Assembly (NCBI GenBank): GCA_012840445.1
Contig: DULI01000006.1
Location: 1 to 63,239, forward strand
Direction: 5' to 3'
Length of the DNA: 63,239 nucleotides
Origin: Clostridiales bacterium
Lineage (GTDB): Bacteria > Bacillota > Clostridia > Oscillospirales > Acutalibacteraceae
Shown here: positions 1 to 8,290 of the stretch, one piece after another
Numbering within the stretch: position 1 is the first letter of the stretch
How the letters are laid out: each line of letters begins with the position of its first letter
Translations under genes and position numbers: made by a program
Notes under the pieces: model-generated
What the model was told of the DNA's origin: nothing
Databases searched by the model: none
What the model saw: only the letters and a program-made list of their open reading frames with translations

Positions 1-106
1 TAGAGTGTCGCTGACTTCTTAGCTCCACTCAAAGTTCTTTCCGGGTACTCTCAGTATCGTTGCCTAATTTTCAAGGTCCATTCAAAAGCGCCCTCCGTCA
101 GAGCGC
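1..106 (-). other. probable rRNA-operon leader (edge, partial)
   Basis: Read on the minus strand, this leader first forms a hairpin (arms 100-106 and 88-94, one wobble pair) followed by four T. It then contains GACCTTGAAAATTAGGCAAC, which resembles the conserved GAAAATT-type box of clostridial rRNA leaders and spacers. No coding frame is evident. The assignment rests on the promoter, the hairpin and this box, because the 16S gene itself would lie outside the window. Confidence 0.4.
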
Positions 107-112
107 CTGATT

Positions 113-141
113 ATAATAGCAAATCTGCACACAGTTGTCAA
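113..141 (-). promoter_or_regulatory. strong sigma-A promoter reading leftward off the window
   Basis: On the minus strand TTGACA (136-141) is followed after exactly 17 bases by TATTAT (113-118), itself part of TATTATAAT. The A/T-rich stretch upstream (142-200) could act as an UP element. The transcript would start near base 106 and leave the window at base 1. The strength of the boxes and the leader that follows suggest a stable-RNA operon, but no rRNA sequence is inside the window. Confidence 0.7.
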
Positions 142-307
142 GTATTATTTTTAAAAATTTTTAAAAGCTTTAAGCGGTCATATTATAACCCTTTTTAACG
201 TTACTTATTACTTTGGGCGAAAAGATTTTAACACAAAAACGTCAAAGCATAAAACCTCAAAAACTGGAAACACTTACAGTGTGCAAATACGCCAAGGGGG
301 ATTGCGC

Positions 308-982
308 ATGAATTTAAAAAAGGTTAATAACAACACAAAAAAGGTTATTATATCTTTTATATGTATTTTATTAGTGTTCGGTATGATGTACTGCACAGCT
401 GAAGCGCTATCCAAAATGGGTTCACGGGGCGCCGAGGTGAGACAAATTCAAACCAGATTGAAGAACTGGGGATACTATAAAGGCAATATAGACGGAATTT
501 ACGGAATACAGACACGAAATGCGGTAATTGAATTTCAACGGAAAAATGGGCTTAAGGTGGACGGTATTGCCGGCCCGCAAACTTTAGCAGCCATTGGGCT
601 TCCTACTGGGACCACCTCGGCTAACCAAGGCTCCTCTGACTTTAATTTGTTGGCCCGCATTATATCCGCCGAAGCCAGAGGCGAACCGTACATTGGTCAG
701 GTTGCGGTCGGCGCGGTTATCCTTAACCGGGTTGAGCACCCCTCCTTCCCAGATACTATCGCCGGAGTAATTTATCAGCCCGGTGCGTTCACCTGCATTG
801 TGGACGGTCAGTTTAATCAACCGGTCGCGGACAGCGCCTACCGCGCCGCAAGGGACGCCCTGAACGGCTGGGACCCCAGCGGCGGATCTATCTACTACTA
901 CAACCCGAATACAGCCACCAGCTCCTGGATACGAAGAAGGCCGGTGGTAAAAACCATTGGAACGCATGTTTTTTGTAAATAA
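308..982 (+). CDS. sleB: spore cortex-lytic enzyme SleB-like
   Basis: This is a secreted cell-wall hydrolase of the SleB family, which cleaves muramic-lactam-containing spore cortex during germination. The 224 residues run as a hydrophobic signal/anchor (about 12-34), one peptidoglycan-binding domain (about 38-96) and a Hydrolase_2 catalytic domain (about 114-224). The family motif SAEARGEPYIGQ carries the likely catalytic Glu122. The ATG at 308 is preferred over an upstream in-frame GTG at 281 because AAGGGGG lies 7 bases before it. The gene stands alone between the leftward leader and the heat-shock operon. No YpeB partner is visible. The family also includes vegetative hydrolases, so the spore role is inferred from similarity and from the other sporulation genes in the window. 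Confidence 0.88.
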   Translation: MNLKKVNNNTKKVIISFICILLVFGMMYCTAEALSKMGSRGAEVRQIQTRLKNWGYYKGNIDGIYGIQTRNAVIEFQRKNGLKVDGIAGPQTLAAIGLPTGTTSANQGSSDFNLLARIISAEARGEPYIGQVAVGAVILNRVEHPSFPDTIAGVIYQPGAFTCIVDGQFNQPVADSAYRAARDALNGWDPSGGSIYYYNPNTATSSWIRRRPVVKTIGTHVFCK

Positions 983-987
983 ACAAG

Positions 988-1016
988 TATAGCCGTCGGT
1001 ATTACCGATGGCTATA
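988..1016 (+). terminator. hairpin after sleB
   Basis: A 13-base arm (988-1000, beginning TATAGCCG) pairs with 1004-1016 across a three-base loop, with one G-T wobble. It lies six bases after the sleB stop. The tail is A/T-rich but has no clean T run, so it may be a weak terminator or an mRNA-stabilising hairpin. Confidence 0.5.
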
Positions 1017-1077
1017 TTACATTATATAATAGCAGGCATATACTGTTAATTAATTTTATGTTAATAAAACGAATAAA

Positions 1078-1094
1078 GGTCAGTTAAGGTCAAT
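1078..1094 (+). promoter_or_regulatory. possible CtsR operator upstream of hrcA
   Basis: Two direct heptads, GGTCAGT and GGTCAAT, are separated by TAA. The known CtsR box is a direct repeat GGTCAAA-NAN-GGTCAAA, so the spacing is exact and three bases differ. The site lies about 30 bp before the hrcA -35 box, somewhat far for direct blocking. No ctsR gene is in the window. Confidence 0.35.
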
Positions 1095-1124
1095 AAGTTT
1101 AACAATAAATTAACATTTTGCCTA

Positions 1125-1154
1125 TTGACATTGCAGTTTTGCTTATGGTAAATT
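1125..1154 (+). promoter_or_regulatory. hrcA operon promoter
   Basis: TTGACA (1125-1130) is followed after 18 bases by TAAATT (1149-1154), and the CIRCE operator starts 8 bases later. This is the usual arrangement of a vegetative promoter under HrcA control, with the operator over the transcription start. Confidence 0.75.
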
Positions 1155-1162
1155 ATAGACAG

Positions 1163-1189
1163 TTAGCACTCGGCTCTAAAGAGTGCTAA
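1163..1189 (+). promoter_or_regulatory. CIRCE operator (HrcA binding site)
   Basis: A perfect inverted repeat TTAGCACTC-N9-GAGTGCTAA matches the CIRCE consensus. It sits between the promoter and hrcA, so the operon is expected to be autoregulated by HrcA and derepressed when GroEL is occupied by unfolded protein. Confidence 0.97.
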
Positions 1190-1213
1190 ACCCCTATGAA
1201 AGGATACTTAATT

Positions 1214-2257
1214 GTGGAACTGTCAGGCAGAAAAAAGGACATACTTTTATCAATAATCAACCTATATATTGAATCTGGTGAGCCGGTCAGTTCTAAGGCG
1301 CTTAGCGCATATATGGACCTAGGATTGTCGCCGGCTACACTCAGAAACGAAATGAGCGAGCTGTGCGAAATGGGGTATTTGGAGCAGCCGCACACTTCGG
1401 CCGGAAGGGTGCCCACAAGCCTTGGCTTGAAGGTTTATGTTAACAGGCTGATTAACAAGATCGAATTGCCATACAAATTGAGGTTAATAATTGATTCCGG
1501 CCTTGAAGAGGCTGCTAGCAAGCCCGACCGGATTCCGTCAATTGCAAGCCAGATTCTTGCGGATATTACCGGGCTGCCATCTCTGTTCACCACCCAATCC
1601 AACAAGAGTGCTTTTATTAAGAAGCTCGAATTCCTCCCCATGAGCAAAAAGGCGCTGCTTATAGTACTCATAACTTCCGATGGAACTGCCAAAAGCAGAA
1701 TTATCCGCACAAATATGGATTTGACTCATGCAGTTTATGAAAGATTGGAAAACATAATCAATAACGATATTATCGGGGAAGAACTAGCGGAGTTCAGCCA
1801 GGCTTTCATGCAGGGGCTTGTGGCAGGCACAGGCGAGTTTGGATTTCCTCTGCTCCCAATTCTCTCAGCAATTTTAGAAATGATAAATGAAATACAGGAA
1901 TCCCAGATAAACATAAACGGGGAATCCAAACTGTTTGACTATTTTAGCAATTACAAAGAGGTCCAGTCGGTAAAACAGCTTGCAAGACTTATTTCTGAAA
2001 GGGAAGCAATTCTATCCATAATTGAATCCTTAACCAAACCGATTGATGTAATCTTTGGCGAGGAAACCTCAATAGATGCATTAAAACCATCCAGTATGGT
2101 GGTTGCAAAATACAAGGCCGGTAACAAGGAACTTGGCCGCCTCGGGGTAATCGGCCCTACGAGAATGGCTTATAAGCAGGTTATACCAAGCATTGAGTAT
2201 TTAGCCTCCCGGCTTAGCCACCTGCTTACCCAAGCAATGAAAGACATGGAGGATTGA
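1214..2257 (+). CDS. hrcA: heat-inducible transcription repressor HrcA
   Basis: This is the repressor of the CIRCE regulon, a cytoplasmic DNA-binding dimer whose activity depends on GroE. The product has about 347 residues, normal for the family. It has an N-terminal winged helix (about 1-70, with YIESGEPVSSKAL and TSAGRVPTSLGLKVYV) and the C-terminal GAF-like HrcA domain ending in LGVIGPTRMAYKQVIP. I prefer the GTG at 1214, which gives the family-like start ELSGRKKDIL and has AAAGGA 9 bases upstream. An in-frame ATG at 1196 lies only 6 bases beyond the CIRCE repeat and lacks a good ribosome site. It is the first gene of the four-gene chaperone operon, 6 bases before grpE. Confidence 0.96.
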   Translation: MELSGRKKDILLSIINLYIESGEPVSSKALSAYMDLGLSPATLRNEMSELCEMGYLEQPHTSAGRVPTSLGLKVYVNRLINKIELPYKLRLIIDSGLEEAASKPDRIPSIASQILADITGLPSLFTTQSNKSAFIKKLEFLPMSKKALLIVLITSDGTAKSRIIRTNMDLTHAVYERLENIINNDIIGEELAEFSQAFMQGLVAGTGEFGFPLLPILSAILEMINEIQESQININGESKLFDYFSNYKEVQSVKQLARLISEREAILSIIESLTKPIDVIFGEETSIDALKPSSMVVAKYKAGNKELGRLGVIGPTRMAYKQVIPSIEYLASRLSHLLTQAMKDMED

Positions 2258-2263
2258 TTTGAT

Positions 2264-2851
2264 TTGGCGAATAAGGCTAAAAACGTAACTCAAGGGTTTT
2301 CGCCGGAAGTTGAAACAAAAGAAAAAAACACTGAACAGAATACTGTTCAAAATGACGGAGTTAATACCACCGTCAGCCAGCAAGAAACATCCGGAAAATG
2401 CGAAATCGAAAAAAGCGAACTTGACAGGCTAATTCAAGAGCTTAAGCAAAAAGAGGATATGCTGCTTAGGCTTGCTGCCGAGTACGATAACTACAAAAAG
2501 CGCACAGAGCGCGAACGCGAGGCGTTAGCCGAATATGTCAAGGCCAATATTATAAAACTTTTGCTTCCCACGCTCGACAACACCGAACGTGCCTTGGCCT
2601 CTGACCCGTCATCACCTGATTATATAAAAGGTATTGAACTTATTTTAAAGCAGTTTAAAGAGGTTTTAACCGGTTTGGGGCTTTCGGAAATCCAGGCCGA
2701 AGGCCAGCAGTTTAACCCCGAGTTGCACGAGGCGGTAATGCATATAGAAGACGATTCTTTTGGGGAAAACACTGTTGTCAAAGTACTTCAAAAGGGTTAT
2801 AAAGTGGGCGGGACAGTTATACGCCCAGCCATGGTGCAGGTTGCAAATTAA
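2264..2851 (+). CDS. grpE: nucleotide exchange factor GrpE
   Basis: GrpE releases ADP from DnaK and so drives its chaperone cycle in the cytoplasm. The 195-residue product has a charged, poorly conserved N terminus (1-45), a long coiled-coil helix (about 48-100, including AAEYDNYKKRTEREREAL) and the beta-rich head ending in GYKVGGTVIRPAMVQVAN, all typical of GrpE. It starts at a TTG at 2264, with GGAGG 11 bases upstream inside the end of hrcA. It lies between hrcA and dnaK in the standard clostridial order and should be induced with them by heat through CIRCE. Confidence 0.96.
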   Translation: MANKAKNVTQGFSPEVETKEKNTEQNTVQNDGVNTTVSQQETSGKCEIEKSELDRLIQELKQKEDMLLRLAAEYDNYKKRTEREREALAEYVKANIIKLLLPTLDNTERALASDPSSPDYIKGIELILKQFKEVLTGLGLSEIQAEGQQFNPELHEAVMHIEDDSFGENTVVKVLQKGYKVGGTVIRPAMVQVAN

Positions 2852-2895
2852 TAAGCAAATTTATTCTATTTAATATATTGGAGGAATCATAATTT

Positions 2896-4728
2896 ATGGG
2901 AAAAATTATTGGAATTGACTTGGGAACTACAAACTCCTGTGTAGCTGTCATTGAAGGCGGTGAGCCGGTAGTTATTCCCAACGCCGAAGGTTCAAGAACC
3001 ACACCTTCGGTTGTTGCATTTTCCAAAACAGGCGAAAGGCTTGTAGGCCAGGTTGCAAAACGCCAGGCAATCACTAACCCGGACCGTACGATTATATCCA
3101 TAAAAAGGGAAATGGGCTCCGACTACAAGGTAGATATTGACGGAAAAAAATACACGCCCCAGGAAATTTCGGCAATTATCCTGCAGAAACTTAAAGCCGA
3201 TGCCGAAGCCTATTTGGGCGAGCCTGTAACCGAGGCGGTAATTACAGTTCCGGCTTATTTTACCGACTCACAGCGTCAAGCAACCAAAGACGCCGGTAAG
3301 ATTGCCGGTCTTGAGGTAAAGCGTATCATAAACGAGCCTACCGCCGCGGCGCTGGCCTATGGCCTTGACAAGGAAGAGGATCAGAAAATCATGGTTTACG
3401 ACCTTGGCGGCGGTACATTTGACGTTTCCATAATCGAAATGGGCGACGGCGTTCAGGAAGTGCTTGCAACCGCCGGTAATAACCGCCTCGGCGGCGATGA
3501 CTTCGACCAGCGGATTATGGACTGGATCATTGATACTTTTAAAAATGAAAACGGCATTGATTTAAGGTCCGATAAAATGGCCATGCAGCGTATTAAAGAG
3601 GCTGCCGAAAAGGCAAAGATAGACCTTTCTAGCATGACCACAACCGAGATTAATCTTCCCTTTATCTCGGCTGATGCAAGCGGCCCAAAACACTTTGAGG
3701 CAACGCTGACAAGGGCCAAATTTAACGAGATGACGTCAGACCTTGTAGAGTCCACAATGGGCCCGGTTCGCCAAGCGCTTAGCGACGCTGGCCTGAAACC
3801 CTCTGATATAGATAAGGTATTGCTGGTAGGTGGTTCGACCAGAATACCAGCTGTCCAGGAAGCCGTTAAGAAATTCATGGGAAAGGACCCCTTTAAAGGC
3901 ATTAATCCTGATGAGTGTGTTGCTCTCGGCGCCGCAATTCAAGGCGGTGTATTGGGAGGGGATGTAAAGGGTTTACTGCTGCTCGACGTTACTCCTCTCT
4001 CTCTTGGTATCGAAACTTTAGGCGGCATATTTACCAAGATTATTGAACGCAACACCACCATTCCCACCAAGAAGAGCCAGATATTCTCCACTGCGGCCGA
4101 TGGGCAGACTTCGGTTGAAATCCATGTGCTACAGGGTGAGAGGGAATTTGCCAAGGATAACAAAACCCTCGGAATCTTCCGCCTTGACGGAATCCCGCCG
4201 GCGCCCCGCGGCGTACCTCAGATAGAGGTTACTTTTGACATCGACGCCAACGGAATTGTCCATGTTTCGGCAAAGGATTTGGGAACCGGCAAAGAGCAGT
4301 CGATTACCATAACCTCCAGTTCCAATATGTCCAAGGAAGATATAGAACGCGCCATCAAAGAGGCTGAACAATATGCTGCAGAAGACAAAAAACGCCGAGA
4401 AGAGGTAGACCTGCGCAACAATGCCGATCAGATGATTTACCAGACCCAAAAAACGCTTGCAGATTTTGGCGACAAACTTAGCGAAGACGAAAAGAAGGAA
4501 ATAAACGGCGCTATAGATGCGCTTAAAGAAGCGCTTAAAGGTTCGGATACAGCTAAAATAAAGTCAGCCCAAGAAGAACTGCAGAAAAAGATTTTTGCGG
4601 TATCCGAGAAGATATACAAGGCGACTGCCGAAGAGAAAAATTCAGGCAGCAATACACAGGACGATTCCAAAAAAGATTCAACAGTGTACGAAGCCGATTA
4701 CAAGGATGTTGACGAGGATAAAAAGTAA
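2896..4728 (+). CDS. dnaK: molecular chaperone DnaK (Hsp70)
   Basis: This is an ATP-dependent chaperone that binds exposed hydrophobic peptides with DnaJ and GrpE. At 610 residues it has the usual length. The nucleotide-binding domain starts with [13 protein letters not shown] and includes the phosphate motif [10 protein letters not shown] and the adenosine motif [12 protein letters not shown]. The hydrophobic linker [18 protein letters not shown] leads to the substrate-binding domain and a helical lid. The acidic end DVDEDKK resembles the usual EEVDxxK tail. GGAGG lies 12 bases before the ATG. A long stable hairpin lies between this gene and dnaJ. Confidence 0.98.
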   Translation: MGKIIGIDLGTTNSCVAVIEGGEPVVIPNAEGSRTTPSVVAFSKTGERLVGQVAKRQAITNPDRTIISIKREMGSDYKVDIDGKKYTPQEISAIILQKLKADAEAYLGEPVTEAVITVPAYFTDSQRQATKDAGKIAGLEVKRIINEPTAAALAYGLDKEEDQKIMVYDLGGGTFDVSIIEMGDGVQEVLATAGNNRLGGDDFDQRIMDWIIDTFKNENGIDLRSDKMAMQRIKEAAEKAKIDLSSMTTTEINLPFISADASGPKHFEATLTRAKFNEMTSDLVESTMGPVRQALSDAGLKPSDIDKVLLVGGSTRIPAVQEAVKKFMGKDPFKGINPDECVALGAAIQGGVLGGDVKGLLLLDVTPLSLGIETLGGIFTKIIERNTTIPTKKSQIFSTAADGQTSVEIHVLQGEREFAKDNKTLGIFRLDGIPPAPRGVPQIEVTFDIDANGIVHVSAKDLGTGKEQSITITSSSNMSKEDIERAIKEAEQYAAEDKKRREEVDLRNNADQMIYQTQKTLADFGDKLSEDEKKEINGAIDALKEALKGSDTAKIKSAQEELQKKIFAVSEKIYKATAEEKNSGSNTQDDSKKDSTVYEADYKDVDEDKK

Positions 4729-4736
4729 ACTGTTTA

Positions 4737-4769
4737 ATTTGCGGAATGGCCAGCCGCCATTCCGCAAAT
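4737..4769 (+). repeat. 14-bp perfect inverted repeat between dnaK and dnaJ
   Basis: Arms 4737-4750 and 4756-4769 (centred on TTTGCGGAATGGC) pair perfectly around a five-base loop. No T run follows directly, so a full intrinsic terminator is unlikely. Partial termination, RNA processing or stabilisation of the dnaK message is plausible, giving less dnaJ than dnaK. Confidence 0.75.
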
Positions 4770-4809
4770 CTTCGTTTATTTGATTGGCTAATCCAAGGAG
4801 AGTGCTATT

Positions 4810-5958
4810 TTGGCTGAAAAAAGGGACTACTACGAGGTGCTGGGTGTAGAACGCGGCGCCAGTGAGGAAGAAATAAAAAAAGCCTACCGCAAGGCCGCAA
4901 AAAAATATCACCCGGACCTTAATCCAGGCGATAAGGAAGCCGAGAAGAAATTTAAAGAAGTAAATGAAGCCTACGCTGTGCTTTCCGACCCCGAAAAACG
5001 TGCGCGATATGACCGGTTCGGCCATGCAGGTGTTGACCCGAACAGCGCTGCTGGAGCGGGATCGGGATTTAGCGGTTTTGATTTTGACTTTGGAGATATT
5101 GGGGACATTTTCAGCTCATTCTTTGGCGGAGGTTTTGGAAGCCGATCCTCTAATCCCAACGCGCCCAGGCGAGGGTCTGATACTTCTGCCACTGTTGCGT
5201 TGTCCTTTGAAGAAGCCGCAAAAGGTTGTAAAAAGACCGTAGACATTTCGCGGGTTGAAAACTGCCCCGAATGCGGCGGAAGCGGCGCCCGCAAGGGTAC
5301 CACCCCCGTAACCTGTCCTAACTGCAACGGTTCCGGACATGTAAAATTCACACAGCGGACACCTTTTGGAATTATGCAGACCCAGCGCATATGCGACAGG
5401 TGCGGCGGCAAAGGAACCATAATTGAAAAGCCCTGCCACAAATGCGCCGGCAAAGGCAGGGTGAGGGTAACCAAAGCACAGACCGTAGATATTCCCGCAG
5501 GTATAGACGATGGACAGGTCATAAAACTGCGCGGAGGTGGGGACGAGGGTATTAACGGCGGTCCTCCTGGGGACCTTCACATCACAGTATCGGTCCGCCC
5601 CCATCCGATTTTCGAGCGCAACGGCTACGATGTTTACTGCGAAATACCCATTACCTTTGTCCAGGCCTGCCTCGGGGCAGAAATTGTGGTACCTACTCTG
5701 GACGGAAAGGTTAAATTCACAGTCCACGAAGGTACCCAGCCGGGCGATGAATTCAAATTGAAAGGCAAGGGTATTCAAAGGCTCAATGGTTTAGGCCGGG
5801 GTGATCAATATGTTAAAATACTTGTTGAGATACCCAAGAACCTCACCGAAAAACAGAAGGAAATTCTGCGTGCGTTTGATTCGATAACCGGAGATGCAAA
5901 CTATAAAAAGCGCAGAAATTTCTTTGGCAAAATCAGAGATTTTTTGGACGAAAACTGA
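4810..5958 (+). CDS. dnaJ: chaperone protein DnaJ (Hsp40)
   Basis: DnaJ delivers substrates to DnaK and stimulates its ATPase. The 382 residues show a J domain (about 3-67) with the essential HPD in [10 protein letters not shown], a Gly/Phe-rich region (about 73-115), and four CxxCxGxG zinc repeats ([32 protein letters not shown]). The C-terminal substrate-binding beta domains follow. The start is a TTG at 4810 with GGAG 8 bases upstream. It is the last gene of the operon, followed by a clear bidirectional terminator about 100 bases on. Confidence 0.98.
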   Translation: MAEKRDYYEVLGVERGASEEEIKKAYRKAAKKYHPDLNPGDKEAEKKFKEVNEAYAVLSDPEKRARYDRFGHAGVDPNSAAGAGSGFSGFDFDFGDIGDIFSSFFGGGFGSRSSNPNAPRRGSDTSATVALSFEEAAKGCKKTVDISRVENCPECGGSGARKGTTPVTCPNCNGSGHVKFTQRTPFGIMQTQRICDRCGGKGTIIEKPCHKCAGKGRVRVTKAQTVDIPAGIDDGQVIKLRGGGDEGINGGPPGDLHITVSVRPHPIFERNGYDVYCEIPITFVQACLGAEIVVPTLDGKVKFTVHEGTQPGDEFKLKGKGIQRLNGLGRGDQYVKILVEIPKNLTEKQKEILRAFDSITGDANYKKRRNFFGKIRDFLDEN

Positions 5959-6056
5959 CATATAAATAATTTATAGCACATTATTTGACGAATGGGTTGA
6001 AAATTTTCTTGTATCAACATATTGTATGTGCAATCTACACAATTATAGTTAACCAT

Positions 6057-6100
6057 AAAAAAACGGGCTGCCAATTTTGAATGGCAGCCCGATATTTTTT
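6057..6100. terminator. bidirectional terminator between dnaJ and abrB
   Basis: CGGGCTGCCA (6064-6073) pairs perfectly with TGGCAGCCCG (6082-6091) around an 8-base loop. T runs follow on the plus strand (6095-6100), and seven A precede it (6057-6063), giving T on the minus strand. It can end both convergent transcripts. Confidence 0.9.
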
Positions 6101-6103
6101 ATA

Positions 6104-6352
6104 TTACTTTAGATTGCTAATCGCCTGTATGCAACTGGAACAGATATTGTGACCTTTGTAATTGGAGATTTCTTTCAGTTCTCCACAAAATATACAGCTA
6201 GGTTGATATTTCTTAAGGATAATTGCGTCATCTTCAACAAAAATTTCGAAGAAATCTTTGTTATCTTCAACATTATATTGCCTGCGCAACTCCTTAGGTA
6301 TCACTATTCGACCTAGTTCGTCAACCTTTCTTAGCATACCTGTAGCTTTCAT
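6104..6352 (-). CDS. abrB: AbrB/SpoVT-family transition-state regulator with zinc-knuckle tail
   Basis: This is a small DNA-binding regulator, 82 residues. The N-terminal swapped-hairpin domain (1-52) has the AbrB signature GMLRKVDELGRIVIPKELRR. The tail holds two Cys pairs, CIFC and CSSC, about 20 residues apart, which could bind zinc as in many clostridial AbrB homologues. AGGAGGT lies 6 bases before the ATG, and a consensus promoter lies upstream. In Bacillus, AbrB represses stationary-phase genes during growth. Its targets here are unknown. It diverges from spmAB. Confidence 0.9.
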   Translation of the reverse strand: MKATGMLRKVDELGRIVIPKELRRQYNVEDNKDFFEIFVEDDAIILKKYQPSCIFCGELKEISNYKGHNICSSCIQAISNLK

Positions 6353-6407
6353 ACATGCACCTCCTAAAATAGCATTTCAACTATCCCATCCTTATATTTG
6401 CATAAAT

Positions 6408-6436
6408 AATATAACCGATTTATCAAAATATGTCAA
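6408..6436 (-). promoter_or_regulatory. abrB promoter
   Basis: On the minus strand TTGACA (6431-6436) is 17 bases from TATATT (6408-6413), about 55 bases before the abrB start codon. It is a good sigma-A promoter. No clear sporulation-sigma promoter could be assigned to the divergent spmA. Confidence 0.75.
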
Positions 6437-6538
6437 CACTTTTTTTACAATATTTTACTATATTTTATACATAATCCCTTTTTTCTAAACATATTATTCT
6501 ATTGGCAAAGTTTCCAAGATTAAAAAAGGAGAACTGAA

Positions 6539-7165
6539 ATGCTCAACTATATATGGGCCGGACTAATTCTTATATCTCTCATATTCGGAATTGTAAACGG
6601 GCGTATTGATGAGGTAACCAATGCACTTTATAGCGGCGCCAATAATGCCGTTAATGCCTGCATAACCCTTGCGGGGGTCATGTCGGTTTGGGGAGGATTT
6701 ATAAAGATAGCCGAAAATTCGGGAGCAACGGCTATAATTGGCAGAATGTTGTCGCCGCTGATTAGGCTATTGTTCCCAACTCTAAAAAAGGGAGGTAAGG
6801 CGGCAAACGCTATTTCAATGAACATGGCGGCCAACATGCTGGGGCTTGGAAACGCTGCAACGCCGCTCGGCATAGAGGCGATGAAACAGCTGCAGGCCGA
6901 GAACCCTGATAAAACTGTTGCCAGCGACAATATGGTAACCTTTGTGGTTCTAAACACGGCTTCAATTCAGATAATTCCCACTACTATATCGGCTCTGCGC
7001 TCAAGATACGGAGCATCAAACCCCATGGATATATTGCCGCTCATACTAATTACCTCGCTGCTTGCTCTTGCCGTAGGGCTTACGGTAAATTTTCTGTTCA
7101 TCCTAGGGACTAAAGGTGCAAGAGTTTGGAGTCGTAAAACGAAACTTGAAAGAGTGGTAATATAA
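6539..7165 (+). CDS. spmA: spore maturation protein SpmA
   Basis: This is an integral membrane protein of the nucleoside-recognition/Gate family. With SpmB it is needed for full dehydration of the spore core in Bacillus and Clostridium; its transported substrate is unknown. The 208 residues contain several membrane helices and the family stretch SMNMAANMLGLGNAATPLGI. AAAAGGAG lies 7 bases before the ATG. The stop codon directly abuts the spmB start, so the two are translationally linked. Expression is probably sporulation-specific, by analogy. Confidence 0.95.
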   Translation: MLNYIWAGLILISLIFGIVNGRIDEVTNALYSGANNAVNACITLAGVMSVWGGFIKIAENSGATAIIGRMLSPLIRLLFPTLKKGGKAANAISMNMAANMLGLGNAATPLGIEAMKQLQAENPDKTVASDNMVTFVVLNTASIQIIPTTISALRSRYGASNPMDILPLILITSLLALAVGLTVNFLFILGTKGARVWSRKTKLERVVI

Positions 7166-7690
7166 ATGGGGTTAATATCAGTATATGCATTGCCGGCCAT
7201 TTTAATTGTTTTTATAGGTTTAGGATTAATTAAAGGTGTAAAAATTTTTGACAGTTTTCTTGAAGGTGCCTTTGACGGGCTTAAAACTTTATTAAAAATC
7301 GCCCCGTCAATCATCGGGCTTATAACTGCCGTCGAAATGTTTAAAGCCTCGGGGGCTTTAGACCTGTTGACATATGCCCTGTCTCCGATGGCAAGGCTTG
7401 TTCATATGCCGCCCGAGGTTATACCAATGGCGCTGCTGCGGCCAATATCCGGCGGCGGTTCAATCGCCCTGCTCGACCGCATGCTCGCAACATACGGAGC
7501 AGAGTCTAAAATAGGACTTATATGCTCGGTTATGTGCGGTTCTACGGAGACAACCTTCTATACAATAACAGTATATTATGGCGCCTGCGGTGTGGTTAAA
7601 ACCCGCCACACGGTAATAGCCGCCCTAATGGCCGACGCTGCAGCAGCCCTGTTTAGTACCTTAATTGTCAATATTTTTACCTCATTTTAA
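7166..7690 (+). CDS. spmB: spore maturation protein SpmB
   Basis: This 174-residue membrane protein is the partner of SpmA and of the same Gate family. It shows four to five hydrophobic helices and the characteristic RPISGGGSIALLDRML and CGSTETTFYTITVYYG segments. The ATG follows the spmA stop with no gap, and its ribosome site is inside the end of spmA. Its last 9 bases overlap the convergent end of rfbC, with no terminator between them. Confidence 0.95.
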   Translation: MGLISVYALPAILIVFIGLGLIKGVKIFDSFLEGAFDGLKTLLKIAPSIIGLITAVEMFKASGALDLLTYALSPMARLVHMPPEVIPMALLRPISGGGSIALLDRMLATYGAESKIGLICSVMCGSTETTFYTITVYYGACGVVKTRHTVIAALMADAAAALFSTLIVNIFTSF

Positions 7691-8230
7691 GTCTTTCAGC
7701 AACGGGTTCTGCTTATCTTTATCTGACAACAATATCTCCATTCCCTCTTCAATAGGCCACTTAATTCCCACATCCGGGTCATCCCATCTAAGCCCGCCTT
7801 CGTCCTCGGGATGATAAAAGTCATCGCATTTGTAAACAAACTCGGCCTCTTCAGACAACACCAAAAAGCCGTGAGCGAAGTGCTTGGGTATGAATAACTG
7901 GCGCTTGTTTTCCTCAGACAGATAGACACCTACCCATTTGCCGTATGTGGGGCTGCCCTTTCTTAAATCAACTGCCACATCAAATACCTCTCCCTTAATA
8001 ACACGGACAAGCTTTGCCTGGGAATAGGTCTTTTGAAAATGCAGCCCGCGCAGCACACCTTTTCGCGATTTTGACTGGTTATCCTGCACAAAAACGGTGT
8101 CAATGCCTGCCTTTTTAAATTCGTTGTAATTATAAGTTTCCATAAAGTATCCCCTGTAGTCGCTAAACACGGTGGGTTCAATAATAAAGACGCCCTCTAT
8201 TTCGGTCTTTATAAAATTAAACTTTGCCAT
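7682..8230 (-). CDS. rfbC: dTDP-4-dehydrorhamnose 3,5-epimerase
   Basis: This enzyme epimerises dTDP-4-keto-6-deoxyglucose at C3 and C5, the third step of dTDP-L-rhamnose synthesis. The 182-residue cupin-fold protein has VLRGLHFQ with the catalytic His, and the later family motif FVYKCDDFYHPEDEGGLRW. I take the ATG at 8230, with GGGAGG 6 bases upstream, rather than an in-frame ATG 42 bases earlier that lacks a ribosome site. It is the last gene of the rhamnose operon and overlaps the end of spmB tail to tail. Confidence 0.96.
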   Translation of the reverse strand: MAKFNFIKTEIEGVFIIEPTVFSDYRGYFMETYNYNEFKKAGIDTVFVQDNQSKSRKGVLRGLHFQKTYSQAKLVRVIKGEVFDVAVDLRKGSPTYGKWVGVYLSEENKRQLFIPKHFAHGFLVLSEEAEFVYKCDDFYHPEDEGGLRWDDPDVGIKWPIEEGMEILLSDKDKQNPLLKDLK

Positions 8231-8290
8231 ATTGGCCCTCCCAAAATAAATTTGAAAAGCCATATATCCCAAGATACATGGCTTGTATTT

